Assembly: GCF_003610995.1 (NCBI RefSeq)
Contig: NZ_CP032543.1
Location: 2,542,001-2,606,000, forward strand
Source: Streptomyces griseus subsp. griseus
Lineage (GTDB): Bacteria; Actinomycetota; Actinomycetes; Streptomycetales; Streptomycetaceae
Direction: 5' to 3'
Length of the DNA: 64,000 nt
In this document: positions 45,297-54,198 of the stretch, piece after piece
How the letters are laid out: the number at the start of each line of letters is the position of its first letter
Numbering within the stretch: position 1 is the stretch's first letter
Program-made: the position numbers and the translations under genes
Notes under the pieces: model-generated
The model's database searches: none
Seen by the model: only the letters and a program-made list of their open reading frames with translations
What the model was told of the DNA's origin: nothing

Positions 45297-47639
45297 TCAG
45301 CCCTTCGTCGCCGCCACCGCCGCCTGCGGGCGGACCGGCAGGCGGTTCACCGGGCGGCCGGTGGCCGAGCGGACCGCCGAGGCCACGGCGGCCGGGGCCG
45401 TGACGACCGGGACGGCCGAGGCGGGTTTGGCGCCGAACGGGGCCACCACGTCCCGCTCCTCGACCAGCTTGACGATACGGATGTCCGGCGCGTCCAGCGA
45501 GGTCGGGAGGGCGTAGCCGGTCAGGTCGGGGTGGCGGATCAGGCCTCGCGCGGTACGGAGGTTCTCGGTGAGGGCCGCGCCGATGCCCTGGGTGATGCCC
45601 GCCTCGATGCGGGTGGCCAGCTGGGCGGGGTTGAGGACGCGGCCCACGTCCTGGGCGACCGCCATCTCGACCACCCGGATCGACCCGAGCTCGATGTCGA
45701 CGTCGACCACCGCCCGTACCGCGCAGAACGCGAGGCCCACGAACGCGTCGCCCTGGCCGGAGCCGTCCAGCGGCTCGGTGGGGTGGGGGCGGCACTGGGC
45801 GGTGGCCCAGAGCTCCTTGCCGTCCATCGCCTCCAGGACCGTGGTGGAGAGGACACCGTCGTACGAGGTGATCTTGCCGTCCGCGATCTGGAGCAGCTCC
45901 GTGGACATGCCGAACTTGTGGGCCAGCGGCTGGAGGAGCTGGGTGCGGACCATCTTCGCCGCACGCTCCACCGCCCCGCCGGAGACCCAGGTGTGGCGGC
46001 CGTGCGTCGCCGGGCCCGCGGGCGGCTGGTCGGTGTCGACCGCCGCCACATGGACCTCGTCCACGCCCAGGATCTCCTGGACGATCTGGCGGGCGAGGGT
46101 GGTGAAGCCCTGGCCCGTCTCGACCGCCGCGCAGATCACCGTGGCCACACCGTCGTGGACCCGGACCGTGGCCGTGGAGACCTCGTCCGCGCCCTCGGCG
46201 CCGAGCATGTGGACCATACCGACCCCGTAGCCCACGCCCCGGCGGACCGCCCCGGGTTCGCCCGCGCCCTCGGGGCCGCCGGGCAGCAGCCAGTCGTCCT
46301 CCGGGGTGTCCTTGGGGAGGGCGGGGAGGGGGGCGTCGCGGACCGCGCGGAGCAGTTCGGCCACGGGGGCCGGGCAGGTCACCGTCTGGCCCGTGGGCAG
46401 GATGTCGCCCGTCGACAGGGCGTTGCGGAGGCGGAGTTCGGCCGGGTCGATGGAGAGCTTGGCGGCCAGCTTGTCCATCTGGCCCTCGTACGCCGCGCAG
46501 ACCTGCATGGCGCCCTCGCCACGGACATGGCCCGACGGCGGGTTGTTCGTGCGGACCGCCCAGCCCTCGATGAAGGCGTGCGGGACGACGTACGGGCCGC
46601 AGGCGAACGCCACGGCCGCCGCGAGTGACTCCGAGGAGGAGTCGGCGTACGCGCCCGCGTCCAGCAGGATCTGGGCCTCCACCTTGACCAGCCGGCCGTC
46701 GGCGTCCGCGTGGTGGCGGTAGCGCAGCAGGGTCGGGTGGCGGTGGGCGTGGCCGAGGAAGGACTCCTCGCGGGTGGCGGCCAGCTTCACCGGGCAGCCG
46801 GTGCGCAGGGCGAGCAGGCCCAGCGGGATCTGGAAGCCGGGGTCCTCGCGGTCGCCGGTCGCGCCGGGGACGCCGGTGACGACGACCTTGACCCGGTCCG
46901 GCTCCAGGCCGAAGCAGGCGGCGGCCAGGTCGCGGTCGGTGTGCGGGTCGGTGGAGGCGGTGTAGATCTCGACGCCGCCGTCGGGGCGGGGCACGGCGAG
47001 CCCGGCCTCCGCGCCGATCGGGGCCGGGTCCTGGCGGCCGATGCGGTAGAGGCCCTCGACGATGACCTCACCGGTCGCCTCGGCGTCGCCGTAGCGCAGC
47101 GGGATGTGCCGGATCAGGTTGCCGTCGGGGTGCAGGGGCTCCGCCGCGAACGCCTTCTCCGGGTCCGTGACCGGCTCCAGCACCTCGTACTCGACGGCGA
47201 TCGCGGCGGCGGCGAGACGCGCGGTGTCCGGGTGGTCGGCGGCGACGGCGGCGATCGGCTCGCCGTGGTGGCGGACCAGCTCGGAGGCGAAGACCGGGCG
47301 GTCGACCACGCTGCGGCCGTAGTTGCTGTCCCCGGGGACGTCCTCGTGCGTGACGACCGCGCGCACCCCGGGCATCGCGGCGGCGGACGAGGTGTCGATC
47401 GACAGGATGCGGGCGTGCGGGTGCGGCGAGCGGAGCACGGAGGCCCAGAGCAGCCCCTCGGCCCAGAGGTCGGCGGCGTACGGGAAGGTGCCCTCGGTCT
47501 TCGCGCGGGCGTCGGCGGGCGGCAGCGAGGCGCCCAGGCCCGTCAGCGGCGGCTCCTGGCCGGGCCCGTCGCCCGGACCTCCGGCCGCGTCGATCCTCGG
47601 CAGGCTGGTGCTGGTCGCGTTGGCCGCGTCGCCGCTCAC
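45297..47639 (-). CDS. Molybdopterin-binding large subunit, xanthine dehydrogenase family, apparent Glu-to-Ala at the active site
   Basis: A 780-residue aldehyde oxidase/xanthine dehydrogenase large subunit. Family segments include GLGASLPPADARAKTEGTFP, HPHARILSIDTS near the N-terminus, SEVETGQG-like AVETGQGFTTLARQIVQEIL in the molybdopterin part, and DGSGQGDAFVGLAFCAV. At the position where the family has the catalytic base (AKxxGEPP), this protein reads GAKPASAVPVV with Ala742, by eye alignment. Substrate hydroxylation would then be impaired or different. It is encoded with FeS and FAD subunits, in order FAD-FeS-Mo. The substrate is unknown; no purine genes are near. Confidence 0.88.
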   Translation of the reverse strand: MSGDAANATSTSLPRIDAAGGPGDGPGQEPPLTGLGASLPPADARAKTEGTFPYAADLWAEGLLWASVLRSPHPHARILSIDTSSAAAMPGVRAVVTHEDVPGDSNYGRSVVDRPVFASELVRHHGEPIAAVAADHPDTARLAAAAIAVEYEVLEPVTDPEKAFAAEPLHPDGNLIRHIPLRYGDAEATGEVIVEGLYRIGRQDPAPIGAEAGLAVPRPDGGVEIYTASTDPHTDRDLAAACFGLEPDRVKVVVTGVPGATGDREDPGFQIPLGLLALRTGCPVKLAATREESFLGHAHRHPTLLRYRHHADADGRLVKVEAQILLDAGAYADSSSESLAAAVAFACGPYVVPHAFIEGWAVRTNNPPSGHVRGEGAMQVCAAYEGQMDKLAAKLSIDPAELRLRNALSTGDILPTGQTVTCPAPVAELLRAVRDAPLPALPKDTPEDDWLLPGGPEGAGEPGAVRRGVGYGVGMVHMLGAEGADEVSTATVRVHDGVATVICAAVETGQGFTTLARQIVQEILGVDEVHVAAVDTDQPPAGPATHGRHTWVSGGAVERAAKMVRTQLLQPLAHKFGMSTELLQIADGKITSYDGVLSTTVLEAMDGKELWATAQCRPHPTEPLDGSGQGDAFVGLAFCAVRAVVDVDIELGSIRVVEMAVAQDVGRVLNPAQLATRIEAGITQGIGAALTENLRTARGLIRHPDLTGYALPTSLDAPDIRIVKLVEERDVVAPFGAKPASAVPVVTAPAAVASAVRSATGRPVNRLPVRPQAAVAATKG

Positions 47640-47736
47640 GCCGCCTCCTTGTCGTTCGCCCCGCCGCTACGGGGGCGGGGGGTGACCTGTGGTGTCGCGG
47701 GGTGCCGTCCGGAAGACGGGGGTCTGCGCGCGTCGA

Positions 47737-49485
47737 TCACTGCGCGCCTCCCTCGTGCGGGTGGTGCTGGTGCGACCGGTGTACGCCGCCGGCGCCGGGC
47801 TCGGCCTGGTGCGGGATGCGGGCCTCGTCCTGGGCGGCCGCGGAGGCCTCCGCGCTCGCCTCGCGGGCCGCCACGACGTCCGCGACCGCGTCGAGTACGC
47901 CCCGGTAGCCGGAGCAGCGGCAGAGGTTGCCGCAGAGGGCCTGGCGGGTCTCCAGCTCGCTGGGGGCGTGGTTGCCCTCCAGCAGGTCGTGGACGGTCAT
48001 CGCCATGCCGGGGATGCAGAAGCCGCACTGGACGGCCCCGCAGGCGGAGAGCGCGCGCTGGACGTCGGAGGGTTCGCCGTCGACGGCCAGCCCCTCGACC
48101 GTACGGACCTCGCTGCCCGCGGCCGTCGCGGCGGGCACCAGGCAGGAGGCGACCAGGCGGCCGTCGACCTGGACGTTGCACGCCCCGCACTCCCCCTGCG
48201 AGCAGCCGTCCTTGGCCCCGGCGAGGCCGAGGCGCTCGCGGAGCACGTAGAGCAGGGACTCGCCGATCCAGGCGTCGGAGACCGGGCGGTCCACGCCGTT
48301 GACGTGCAGGAGGTAGGAGGCGGCGGGGTGTTCGCTGGGTACGTCGACGGGGGCGGCGGCCGGGTCGTGCGCGGGGTCATGCGCCGGGTCCGGCTCGGGT
48401 TCCGCTTCGGGGGCCTGTTCCGCGTCCGCCTCGGCGAGGGCGGGTGCCGTTTCCTCCGAGGGGGAGCCGGTCCCGGCCTCGGTGGGTGCTTCCGGGGCGA
48501 TGTCGGCCGGAGGTTCCGCTTCCGGTTCCGCTCCCGCTTCGGTGCGGGGTTCGGCCGGCGCCTCCGCCTCCGGTTCGTCGCCGGGGAGCGGGTGGGGGCC
48601 GGTCCCGGGGTCGGCGGCGGGGTGAACCGCCGTGTGCTCCTCGTCCGGGCCGGGGCGCACGGGCGCCGGGGACTCCTCGAGCTGCGGCTGCGTGGCCCAG
48701 GGGGCGGGGGCGCCGCCGGGGAGCGTGGCCGGGCGCGCGTCGTCCGCGTACCACTGCTGCGAGGCCGCCGCCGAGGCCAGGAACTCGCCCGACTCGTCCG
48801 GCAGATCCCCGTCCGCGACCGGGATCGTCCACTGGCCGGTGTGGCCGACCGGCGTGGGCTGACCCGCGTGCTCGGTGTGCGCGGAGGAGTCGGTGCGGCC
48901 GGTGTGCGCGGAGATGTCGGTGTGGTCCGTGCGGCCTGCGTGGTCCTGGTGGCTCGTGTGGTCGCCGGGGCCGGTGTGGTCACCAGGGCCCGGGTGGCCC
49001 GGGTGGCCGCCGTGGTCCGCGTAGGGGTACCGGCCGTCGTGGCCCGGGTGGTCCTGGTACTCCCCCGGCCCCGTCCCCGCACCGGACTGCCCGGACCGCT
49101 CCCCCACCGCCTCGGCGAAGTTCCACTGGGCCGTGGAGTGCGCGGTGTTCTGGTACGGCTGCGCGTAGCCGCCCTGCTCGTTCGGCTCGGGCCAGTGCAC
49201 CGCGCCCGGGGGCTGCTCCTGGGCGTGCCGCTCGGCCTGCGCCTGCTGCTGGCTCTGCGTCTGCACGACCCAGCTGCCCGTCGCGGCCGGGTCCAGACCG
49301 GCGGCCGGGGTCAGCGGGACGATCATCGGCGGTACGTATCCATGGCCGGGCGCGGCCAGCGGGATGGCCGCCAGGTCCTCCGGCGGGAGCTGGACGAAGG
49401 CCGTGGCGTCGGCGTCGTACTCACCGCTCTGCGGCGTCGGCTCCCAGCCCTCGTACCGGGGGTCGGGGTGTTCCTCATTGCTCAC
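47737..49485 (-). CDS. [2Fe-2S] subunit, xanthine dehydrogenase family, with ~390-residue N-terminal extension
   Basis: A 582-residue protein, while the family is usually 150-170. The two FeS clusters are carried in the last 180 residues: CSQGECGACNVQVDG with the ferredoxin-like Cys set, then CGAVQCGFCIPGMAM and CGNLCRCSGYRG. The first 390 or so residues are disordered: a His/Asp/Gly-rich tract (GHPGHPGPGDHTGPGDHTSH), then a Pro/Glu/Ala tract. The C-terminus is His-rich too (HRSHQHHPHEGG). The GTG at 49485 overlaps the FAD subunit stop (GTGA), and the extension is in the same frame with host codon use, so it appears real. It may bind metal or scaffold the complex. Confidence 0.87.
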   Translation of the reverse strand: MSNEEHPDPRYEGWEPTPQSGEYDADATAFVQLPPEDLAAIPLAAPGHGYVPPMIVPLTPAAGLDPAATGSWVVQTQSQQQAQAERHAQEQPPGAVHWPEPNEQGGYAQPYQNTAHSTAQWNFAEAVGERSGQSGAGTGPGEYQDHPGHDGRYPYADHGGHPGHPGPGDHTGPGDHTSHQDHAGRTDHTDISAHTGRTDSSAHTEHAGQPTPVGHTGQWTIPVADGDLPDESGEFLASAAASQQWYADDARPATLPGGAPAPWATQPQLEESPAPVRPGPDEEHTAVHPAADPGTGPHPLPGDEPEAEAPAEPRTEAGAEPEAEPPADIAPEAPTEAGTGSPSEETAPALAEADAEQAPEAEPEPDPAHDPAHDPAAAPVDVPSEHPAASYLLHVNGVDRPVSDAWIGESLLYVLRERLGLAGAKDGCSQGECGACNVQVDGRLVASCLVPAATAAGSEVRTVEGLAVDGEPSDVQRALSACGAVQCGFCIPGMAMTVHDLLEGNHAPSELETRQALCGNLCRCSGYRGVLDAVADVVAAREASAEASAAAQDEARIPHQAEPGAGGVHRSHQHHPHEGGAQ

Positions 49486-50378
49486 GACAGTGCCCTCCCC
49501 AGTGCGCGTCGGGCGAGCGCGGCGACGGTGCGCCGCAGGTGGAGTACGGCCGGGGACAGCGGCGGGGGCTCCGAGCCGTCGGCCGGTGGTTCGTGGTCCG
49601 GGATGCAGGCGGCGGCGACGTACTCGCCGAAGGCCGCCAGCGCGTCGGGGGCCAGGCCACGCTCGCCGTCCCAGTCGATCAGCGAGGCGATCCAGCGCTC
49701 CGCCTCCAGCGGGCGCAGCGGCATCGGGGCGATGGCACCGACCGCGCAGCGCACCCCGCGCCGGGCCGGGTCCAGCACGATGGCGACCGAGGCGGTGGCG
49801 CGGCCGGGGCCGGTGCGGCCGGTGGCCTTCAGGAACACCTGCGGGGCGTGCAGCAGGGGGACCCGGACGAAGCCGATCAGCTCGGCGGGGCCGAGCATCT
49901 CGCGGCCGGCCAGCAGGTGCGAGACGGGGACCTCGCGGCGGGTGCCGCCGGGTCCGGCGACGACCAGCTCGGCCTCCAGCGCGGCCAGCACCGGCAGGGC
50001 GTCGCCGGTGGGCGCGGAGGTGGCGATGTTGCCGCCGAGGGTTCCGGCGTTACGGATCTGGGGCGGGCCCGCGGCGCGCGCGGAGGCGGCGAGGGCGGGG
50101 ATCAGGGCGGCGAAGTCGGGGCGCCCCGTGCGGGCGTGGGTGAGGCCGGCGCCGAGCAGGGCGTGGCCGTCCTGGTAATGCCAGCCGCGCAGCTCGCTGA
50201 TCCGGCCGAGGCCGACCAGTCCCGAGGGGCGCAGGAGCCCCTTGTTCACGGCCGCCATCAGGTCCGTTCCCCCCGCCACGGGGACGGCGGCAGGCATGGC
50301 TTCCAGCGCCGCCACGGCCTCGTCCAACGAGGCCGGCAGTGTCACCGACTGCATCGCCTGCGGTGCGTGCGTGGTCAA
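49482..50378 (-). CDS. FAD-binding medium subunit, xanthine dehydrogenase family
   Basis: A 298-residue PCMH-type FAD protein of CoxM/XdhB class. FAD binding loops are VPVAGGTDLMAAVN and the TLGGNIA motif (NAGTLGGNIATSAPTGD). The C-terminal CO-dehydrogenase-like domain has VPLLHAPQVFLKATGRTG. A TTG at 50378, 8-9 bases after GGAAGGGG, gives MTTHAPQAMQ; ATG 50354 is the alternative. It transfers electrons from the FeS clusters to an acceptor such as NAD. First gene of the operon. Confidence 0.88.
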   Translation of the reverse strand: MTTHAPQAMQSVTLPASLDEAVAALEAMPAAVPVAGGTDLMAAVNKGLLRPSGLVGLGRISELRGWHYQDGHALLGAGLTHARTGRPDFAALIPALAASARAAGPPQIRNAGTLGGNIATSAPTGDALPVLAALEAELVVAGPGGTRREVPVSHLLAGREMLGPAELIGFVRVPLLHAPQVFLKATGRTGPGRATASVAIVLDPARRGVRCAVGAIAPMPLRPLEAERWIASLIDWDGERGLAPDALAAFGEYVAAACIPDHEPPADGSEPPPLSPAVLHLRRTVAALARRALGRALS

Positions 50379-50598
50379 CCCAGCTGCCCCTTCCCGGTCT
50401 CCCGGCTGGTCCGCCTGCTCCGCCGTACGGTACGTGTTCACAGGCCGGACGTGGCAACTCTGGCACATCTTCCGACGGGACCGGCGCGAGGGTCCGCGAA
50501 GGGTGGATCCGTCCCTGACCTGGAGGATGATCCGGTTTCGCACCTCTTCGGAGTGGAGGGTGAATTGCCACTCTTCAGCGAGGCTTGTGCGACTTATT

Positions 50599-50630
50599 CC
50601 GTTCGGTCCGGAGGCCGTTCGGTCCGGAGG
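50599..50630. repeat. Two tandem copies of a 16-base unit
   Basis: CCGTTCGGTCCGGAGG occurs twice back to back, with two degenerate further copies up to 50675 (GGCCGTTCGAGGAGA, GGCCGTTCGGTCCGCG). Confidence 0.7.
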
Positions 50631-50666
50631 CTGTCTGTTGCGGAGGCCGTTCGAGGAGAGGCCGTT

Positions 50667-50699
50667 CGGTCCGCGCCGGGCATGCTCCGGCGCGGACCG
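50667..50699. terminator. Terminator after the GH20 hexosaminidase
   Basis: A perfect 13-bp stem (CGGTCCGCGCCGG and complement) with loop GCATGCT, 10 bases after the stop. Confidence 0.85.
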
Positions 50700-50708
50700 T
50701 TCCGGGGC

Positions 50709-52358
50709 TCACACCACCGGCGGCGCTCCCTCGATCGGGCGGCCGAGGATGCCGGGCCGCCGCTGCCACGGCAGCGGGCCGCCCGGCCTGCGGTAGTCGA
50801 CGCCGAGGGCGTCGAGCCGGGCGTAGTGATCGGTCATGCGCGCGTCGAATCCCGCGAAGTCCCGTTCGGCCGGGGCAGGCAGGGAGCTCCAGGCGACCTC
50901 CGCGAAAGCGGCGAGGCGTGGGAAGACCTGGTAGTCGACGCGGGACCGGTTCTGCATGACCTCGGTCCACACGTTGGCCTGGGTGCCCAGGATGTGACGG
51001 ACCGCCTCCTCGCTCAGCCCCGGCGGAACGGGTTCGAAGCGGTAGACGTCCTCCAGGGTGCGGACGTACCCGATGGGCATCGGCTCGTCGGGGCCGCCGT
51101 CCTGACGGTGGTCCAGATACACCTGCTGCTCCGGGCACATCACCACGTCGTGCCCGGCCTCCGCTGCCGCGATGCCGCCCGCGTAACCGCGCCAGGAGGA
51201 GACGGCGGCGCCCTCGGCGAGGCCGCCTTCGAGGATCTCGTCCCAGCCGATGAGACGGCGGCCGCGTGCGGTGAGCCAGGTGTCGAAGTGGCGGATGAAC
51301 CAGGACTGGAGCTCGTCCTCGTCCTTGAGGCCGAGTTCGGCGATCCGGGCCTGGGCGAGCGGGGACTCCTTCCACTGGTCCTTAGGGCACTCGTCGCCGC
51401 CGATGTGGACGAACGGCGAGGTCTCGGCGGGGAAGAGCTCCAGGACCTCCTCCAGGACACCCTCGTAGAAGCGGAGGGTGTTCTCGGTGGGGGCGAGGAC
51501 GTTCGGGCTGACGCCCCAGGAGTCCCAGACGGTCAGGGCGGCGGTGTCGACGACATCGGCGTTGCCCAGCTCGGGGTAGGCGGCGATGGCGGCCTGCGCG
51601 TGGCCCGGGATGTCGATCTCGGGGACGACCCGGATGTGCCGCTCTGCGGCGTAGGCGACGATCTCACGGATGTCGTCCTGGGTGTAGTAACCGCCGTGCG
51701 GGGTCTCGTCCCAGAGGTCGGACGCCCGGTGGCCGTACTTCGAGCGGGAGCGCCAGGCGCCGGTCTCGGTGAGGCGGGGGTGGCGCTTGATCTCGATGCG
51801 CCAGCCCTGGTCGTCGTTGAGGTGGAAGTGGAAGACGTTCAGCTTGTGGGCGGAGAGGAGGTCGAGGTAGCGCAGCACGTCGTCCTTGGGCAGGAAGTGC
51901 CGGCAGACGTCGAGCAGCATGCCGCGCCAGCCGAAGCGCGGCTCGTCCTCGATGGCCACCGCCGGCACCTCCCAGGTCCGCCCCGGGGTGATGGGCGCGC
52001 GCCGGAAGGCGTCCGGGCCGAGGAGCTGACGGAAGGTCTGCGCCCCGTGCAGGAGCCCGGCCGCGCCGGAGCCGGTGATGCGTACGGTGTCGCCGTCGAC
52101 GACGAGTCCGTACGCCTCCGAGGTCAGCGCCTCGTCGAGCGCCAGTTCCACGCGGGGGCCGTCCGTGCCGTCGGCGAGCGGCAGGCCGGTGGCCGCGCCG
52201 ACGGTGGCGCGCAGCAGCCGGGCGACGCCCTCGGTGCCCGGTGCGGCGGTGAGCACGGTCGCCGCGTCCAGCCGGAACGGCTCCGCTCCCGGTGCTCCCC
52301 AGGTCACTTCGCGCGGCGCGGGGATCAGGCCGGGAGCCGTCGTGTCATCGGATGTCAT
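50709..52358 (-). CDS. GH20 beta-N-acetylhexosaminidase
   Basis: A 549-residue glycoside hydrolase family 20 enzyme. The catalytic pair is in FVHIGGDECPKDQW (Asp-Glu), the substrate-assisted mechanism of the family. The N-terminal GH20b domain precedes it, and FGWRGMLLDVCRHFLPKDDV and HLNDDQGWRIEIKRHPRLTE start the barrel. No signal peptide is visible, so it is probably cytoplasmic and acts on imported chitobiose. It is encoded last in the operon after two permeases and a binding lipoprotein, and a DasR-type site sits upstream of the lipoprotein. It frees GlcNAc, complementing the GlcNAc PTS at 8-11 kb. Confidence 0.93.
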   Translation of the reverse strand: MTSDDTTAPGLIPAPREVTWGAPGAEPFRLDAATVLTAAPGTEGVARLLRATVGAATGLPLADGTDGPRVELALDEALTSEAYGLVVDGDTVRITGSGAAGLLHGAQTFRQLLGPDAFRRAPITPGRTWEVPAVAIEDEPRFGWRGMLLDVCRHFLPKDDVLRYLDLLSAHKLNVFHFHLNDDQGWRIEIKRHPRLTETGAWRSRSKYGHRASDLWDETPHGGYYTQDDIREIVAYAAERHIRVVPEIDIPGHAQAAIAAYPELGNADVVDTAALTVWDSWGVSPNVLAPTENTLRFYEGVLEEVLELFPAETSPFVHIGGDECPKDQWKESPLAQARIAELGLKDEDELQSWFIRHFDTWLTARGRRLIGWDEILEGGLAEGAAVSSWRGYAGGIAAAEAGHDVVMCPEQQVYLDHRQDGGPDEPMPIGYVRTLEDVYRFEPVPPGLSEEAVRHILGTQANVWTEVMQNRSRVDYQVFPRLAAFAEVAWSSLPAPAERDFAGFDARMTDHYARLDALGVDYRRPGGPLPWQRRPGILGRPIEGAPPVV

Positions 52359-52364
52359 GAGACG

Positions 52365-53213
52365 TCAGTCCTTTACCGCGCCGCCCAGTCCGGAGACCAG
52401 GCGCCGCTGTACGAGTACGAAGAAGACCAGGACGGGGATGGTCATCACGGTCGAGGCCGCCATGATCCCGCCCCAGTCGTTCTCGTCCGGTTTGAAGAAG
52501 ACCAGCAGCGCCATCGGCAGCGTCGACTGGGAGGTGTCGCTGATGATGAACGACTTCGCGAACAGGAAGTCGTTCCAGGTGGTGATGAAGGAGAAGACGC
52601 TGGTCGCCACCAGGCCCGGGAAGACCAGCGGGAAGAGGATCTGCCACAGGAAGCGGGTGCGGCTCGCCCCGTCGATGTAGGCGGCCTCCTCCAGGGCTTC
52701 GGGGACCGCCCTGACGAAGCCGCGCAGCATCCAGATGGCGAACGGCAGCGAGAAGGCGAGGTGCGGCAGGATCAGCGAGCCGAGCGTGTTCAGCTGGCCG
52801 AAGTCCCGCATCAGGAAGAACAGCGGGATGGTCAGTGCCTCCACCGGCACCATCTGCGCCACCAGGAACATGATGAGCAGCGTGGTGCGGAACTTGAAGC
52901 GGAAGCGGGTCACGGCGGTGGCGGCCAGGAAGGCGATCAGCGCCGAGGCGATGACGACCGTGCCCGCCACCAGCAGGCTGTTGAGGAAGTAGCGGCCGAA
53001 GTCCTGCTGTTCGAAGACCCGGCGGAAGGAGTCGAGGGAGGGGGCGAGGGTCCAGGGGCGGGGGGTGGTCGACTGGATCTCGCCGGCCGGCTTGAAGGCG
53101 GAGAGCACCATCCAGTAGAGGGGGAAGGCGACGGCCACGGCGATCAGCAGGGCCGCGGCCTCGGCGGCCAGCCTGCCGGGCCGCTTGACCCGCAGGGACT
53201 TGACTACGCTCAC
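52365..53213 (-). CDS. Sugar ABC transporter permease (MalG/NgcG type)
   Basis: A 282-residue six-helix permease. The EAA loop RAVPEALEEAAYIDGASRTR with the following ILFPLVFPGL marks the CUT1 family. The GTG at 53213 overlaps the preceding permease stop (GTGA). The longer upstream frame is discarded. The operon has no ATPase; CUT1 transporters in Streptomyces share the ATPase MsiK encoded elsewhere. Confidence 0.92.
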   Translation of the reverse strand: MSVVKSLRVKRPGRLAAEAAALLIAVAVAFPLYWMVLSAFKPAGEIQSTTPRPWTLAPSLDSFRRVFEQQDFGRYFLNSLLVAGTVVIASALIAFLAATAVTRFRFKFRTTLLIMFLVAQMVPVEALTIPLFFLMRDFGQLNTLGSLILPHLAFSLPFAIWMLRGFVRAVPEALEEAAYIDGASRTRFLWQILFPLVFPGLVATSVFSFITTWNDFLFAKSFIISDTSQSTLPMALLVFFKPDENDWGGIMAASTVMTIPVLVFFVLVQRRLVSGLGGAVKD

Positions 53214-54196
53214 AGTTCCTCCCCCTGGCGCCGCACCAGGCGCAGATAGACCAGCGTGACGGCCAGCAGGATCACCAGCATCACGACGCCGATCGCCGAG
53301 CCGAGGCTGTACTGCGAGGACGCGAACGCCTTCTGGTACGCGTACACGTTGAGCACCAGGTTCTGCCCGGCGATACCGCCCCCGTTGGTCATGACGTAGA
53401 TCTGGGTGAAGACCTTGAAGTCCCAGATGATCGACTGGATGGTGACGACGATCAGGATGGGCTTGAGCATCGGCGCCATGATGGTCCGCCAGATCCGCCA
53501 CTGGGACGCGCCGTCCAGCGAGGCGGCCTCCAGCACCTCGGTGGGGATGGCCCGGATGCCCGCGTACACGGTGACCATGACGAACGGGAACGAGCACCAC
53601 AGGACTTCGAGGAGTACGAGCGCGAAGGCGCTGTAGCGGCCGTACGTCCAGGAGAAGTCGCCGAGGCCGAGCACCTTGTTGACCGGTCCGAAGTCGGGGT
53701 CGAAGAGGAAGACCCAGACCGTGGAGCCGGTGATCGCGGGGGTGGCCCAGGCGCCGAGCGCGGCCATCATCAGCGCGAGCCGGGGCAGCGCGCGGATGCG
53801 GGTGAGCAGGACGGCCAGGGCGCAGCCGACGAAGAGCGTGGAGACCACACAGGCGGCGGCGAAGAGGACGGTGGCGAGGAGGACCTGCCAGAACTGGCTG
53901 TCGTTGAAGAGGGTGGCGTAGTTGCCGAACCCCTGGAAGGTGGTGGGTTCGCCGCCGCTGACCTGGGCCTGGGTGTACTCCAGGAACGAGATCAGGCCGA
54001 GTTGGTAGATCGGGTAGACCAGCAGCCCGGCGAGCAGGACGAGGGCGGGCAGGAGGTAGAGCCAGGGGGTCCAGCCGGAGTGCCCCCTGGGGGAGACCGA
54101 GCGGCCGCGCCGGGGCGGGCGGCCGGCGGGGGTGCCGGCGCCCGTCCCGGACGCACCGGGGGCCGGGGCCTGGAGAGCGGTGGTGGGCGTGGTCAT
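53210..54196 (-). CDS. Sugar ABC transporter permease (MalF/NgcF type)
   Basis: A 328-residue permease with a Pro/Gly/Arg-rich N-terminus of about 45 residues and six helices. The EAA loop is IRAIPTEVLEAASLDGASQW followed by RTIMAPMLKPILIVV. It starts three bases after the binding-protein stop, so translation is probably coupled. It pairs with the next permease to make the channel. Confidence 0.92.
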   Translation of the reverse strand: MTTPTTALQAPAPGASGTGAGTPAGRPPRRGRSVSPRGHSGWTPWLYLLPALVLLAGLLVYPIYQLGLISFLEYTQAQVSGGEPTTFQGFGNYATLFNDSQFWQVLLATVLFAAACVVSTLFVGCALAVLLTRIRALPRLALMMAALGAWATPAITGSTVWVFLFDPDFGPVNKVLGLGDFSWTYGRYSAFALVLLEVLWCSFPFVMVTVYAGIRAIPTEVLEAASLDGASQWRIWRTIMAPMLKPILIVVTIQSIIWDFKVFTQIYVMTNGGGIAGQNLVLNVYAYQKAFASSQYSLGSAIGVVMLVILLAVTLVYLRLVRRQGEEL

Positions 54197-54198
54197 CG

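Larger units (their letters stand above)
50379..50708. other. Intergenic region upstream of the hydroxylase operon
   Basis: This 330-base gap has the hydroxylase promoter, the inverted repeat GAGTGG...CCACTC near 50550-50572, a short tandem repeat (50599-50630) and the hexosaminidase terminator. No gene is seen. Confidence 0.5.

Noticed and set aside
48444..53249. A 1601-codon open frame on the plus strand
   Set aside because: It is antisense to the FeS, FAD and GH20 genes, Arg/Pro/Gly-rich with no domain, as expected from third-position GC bias.
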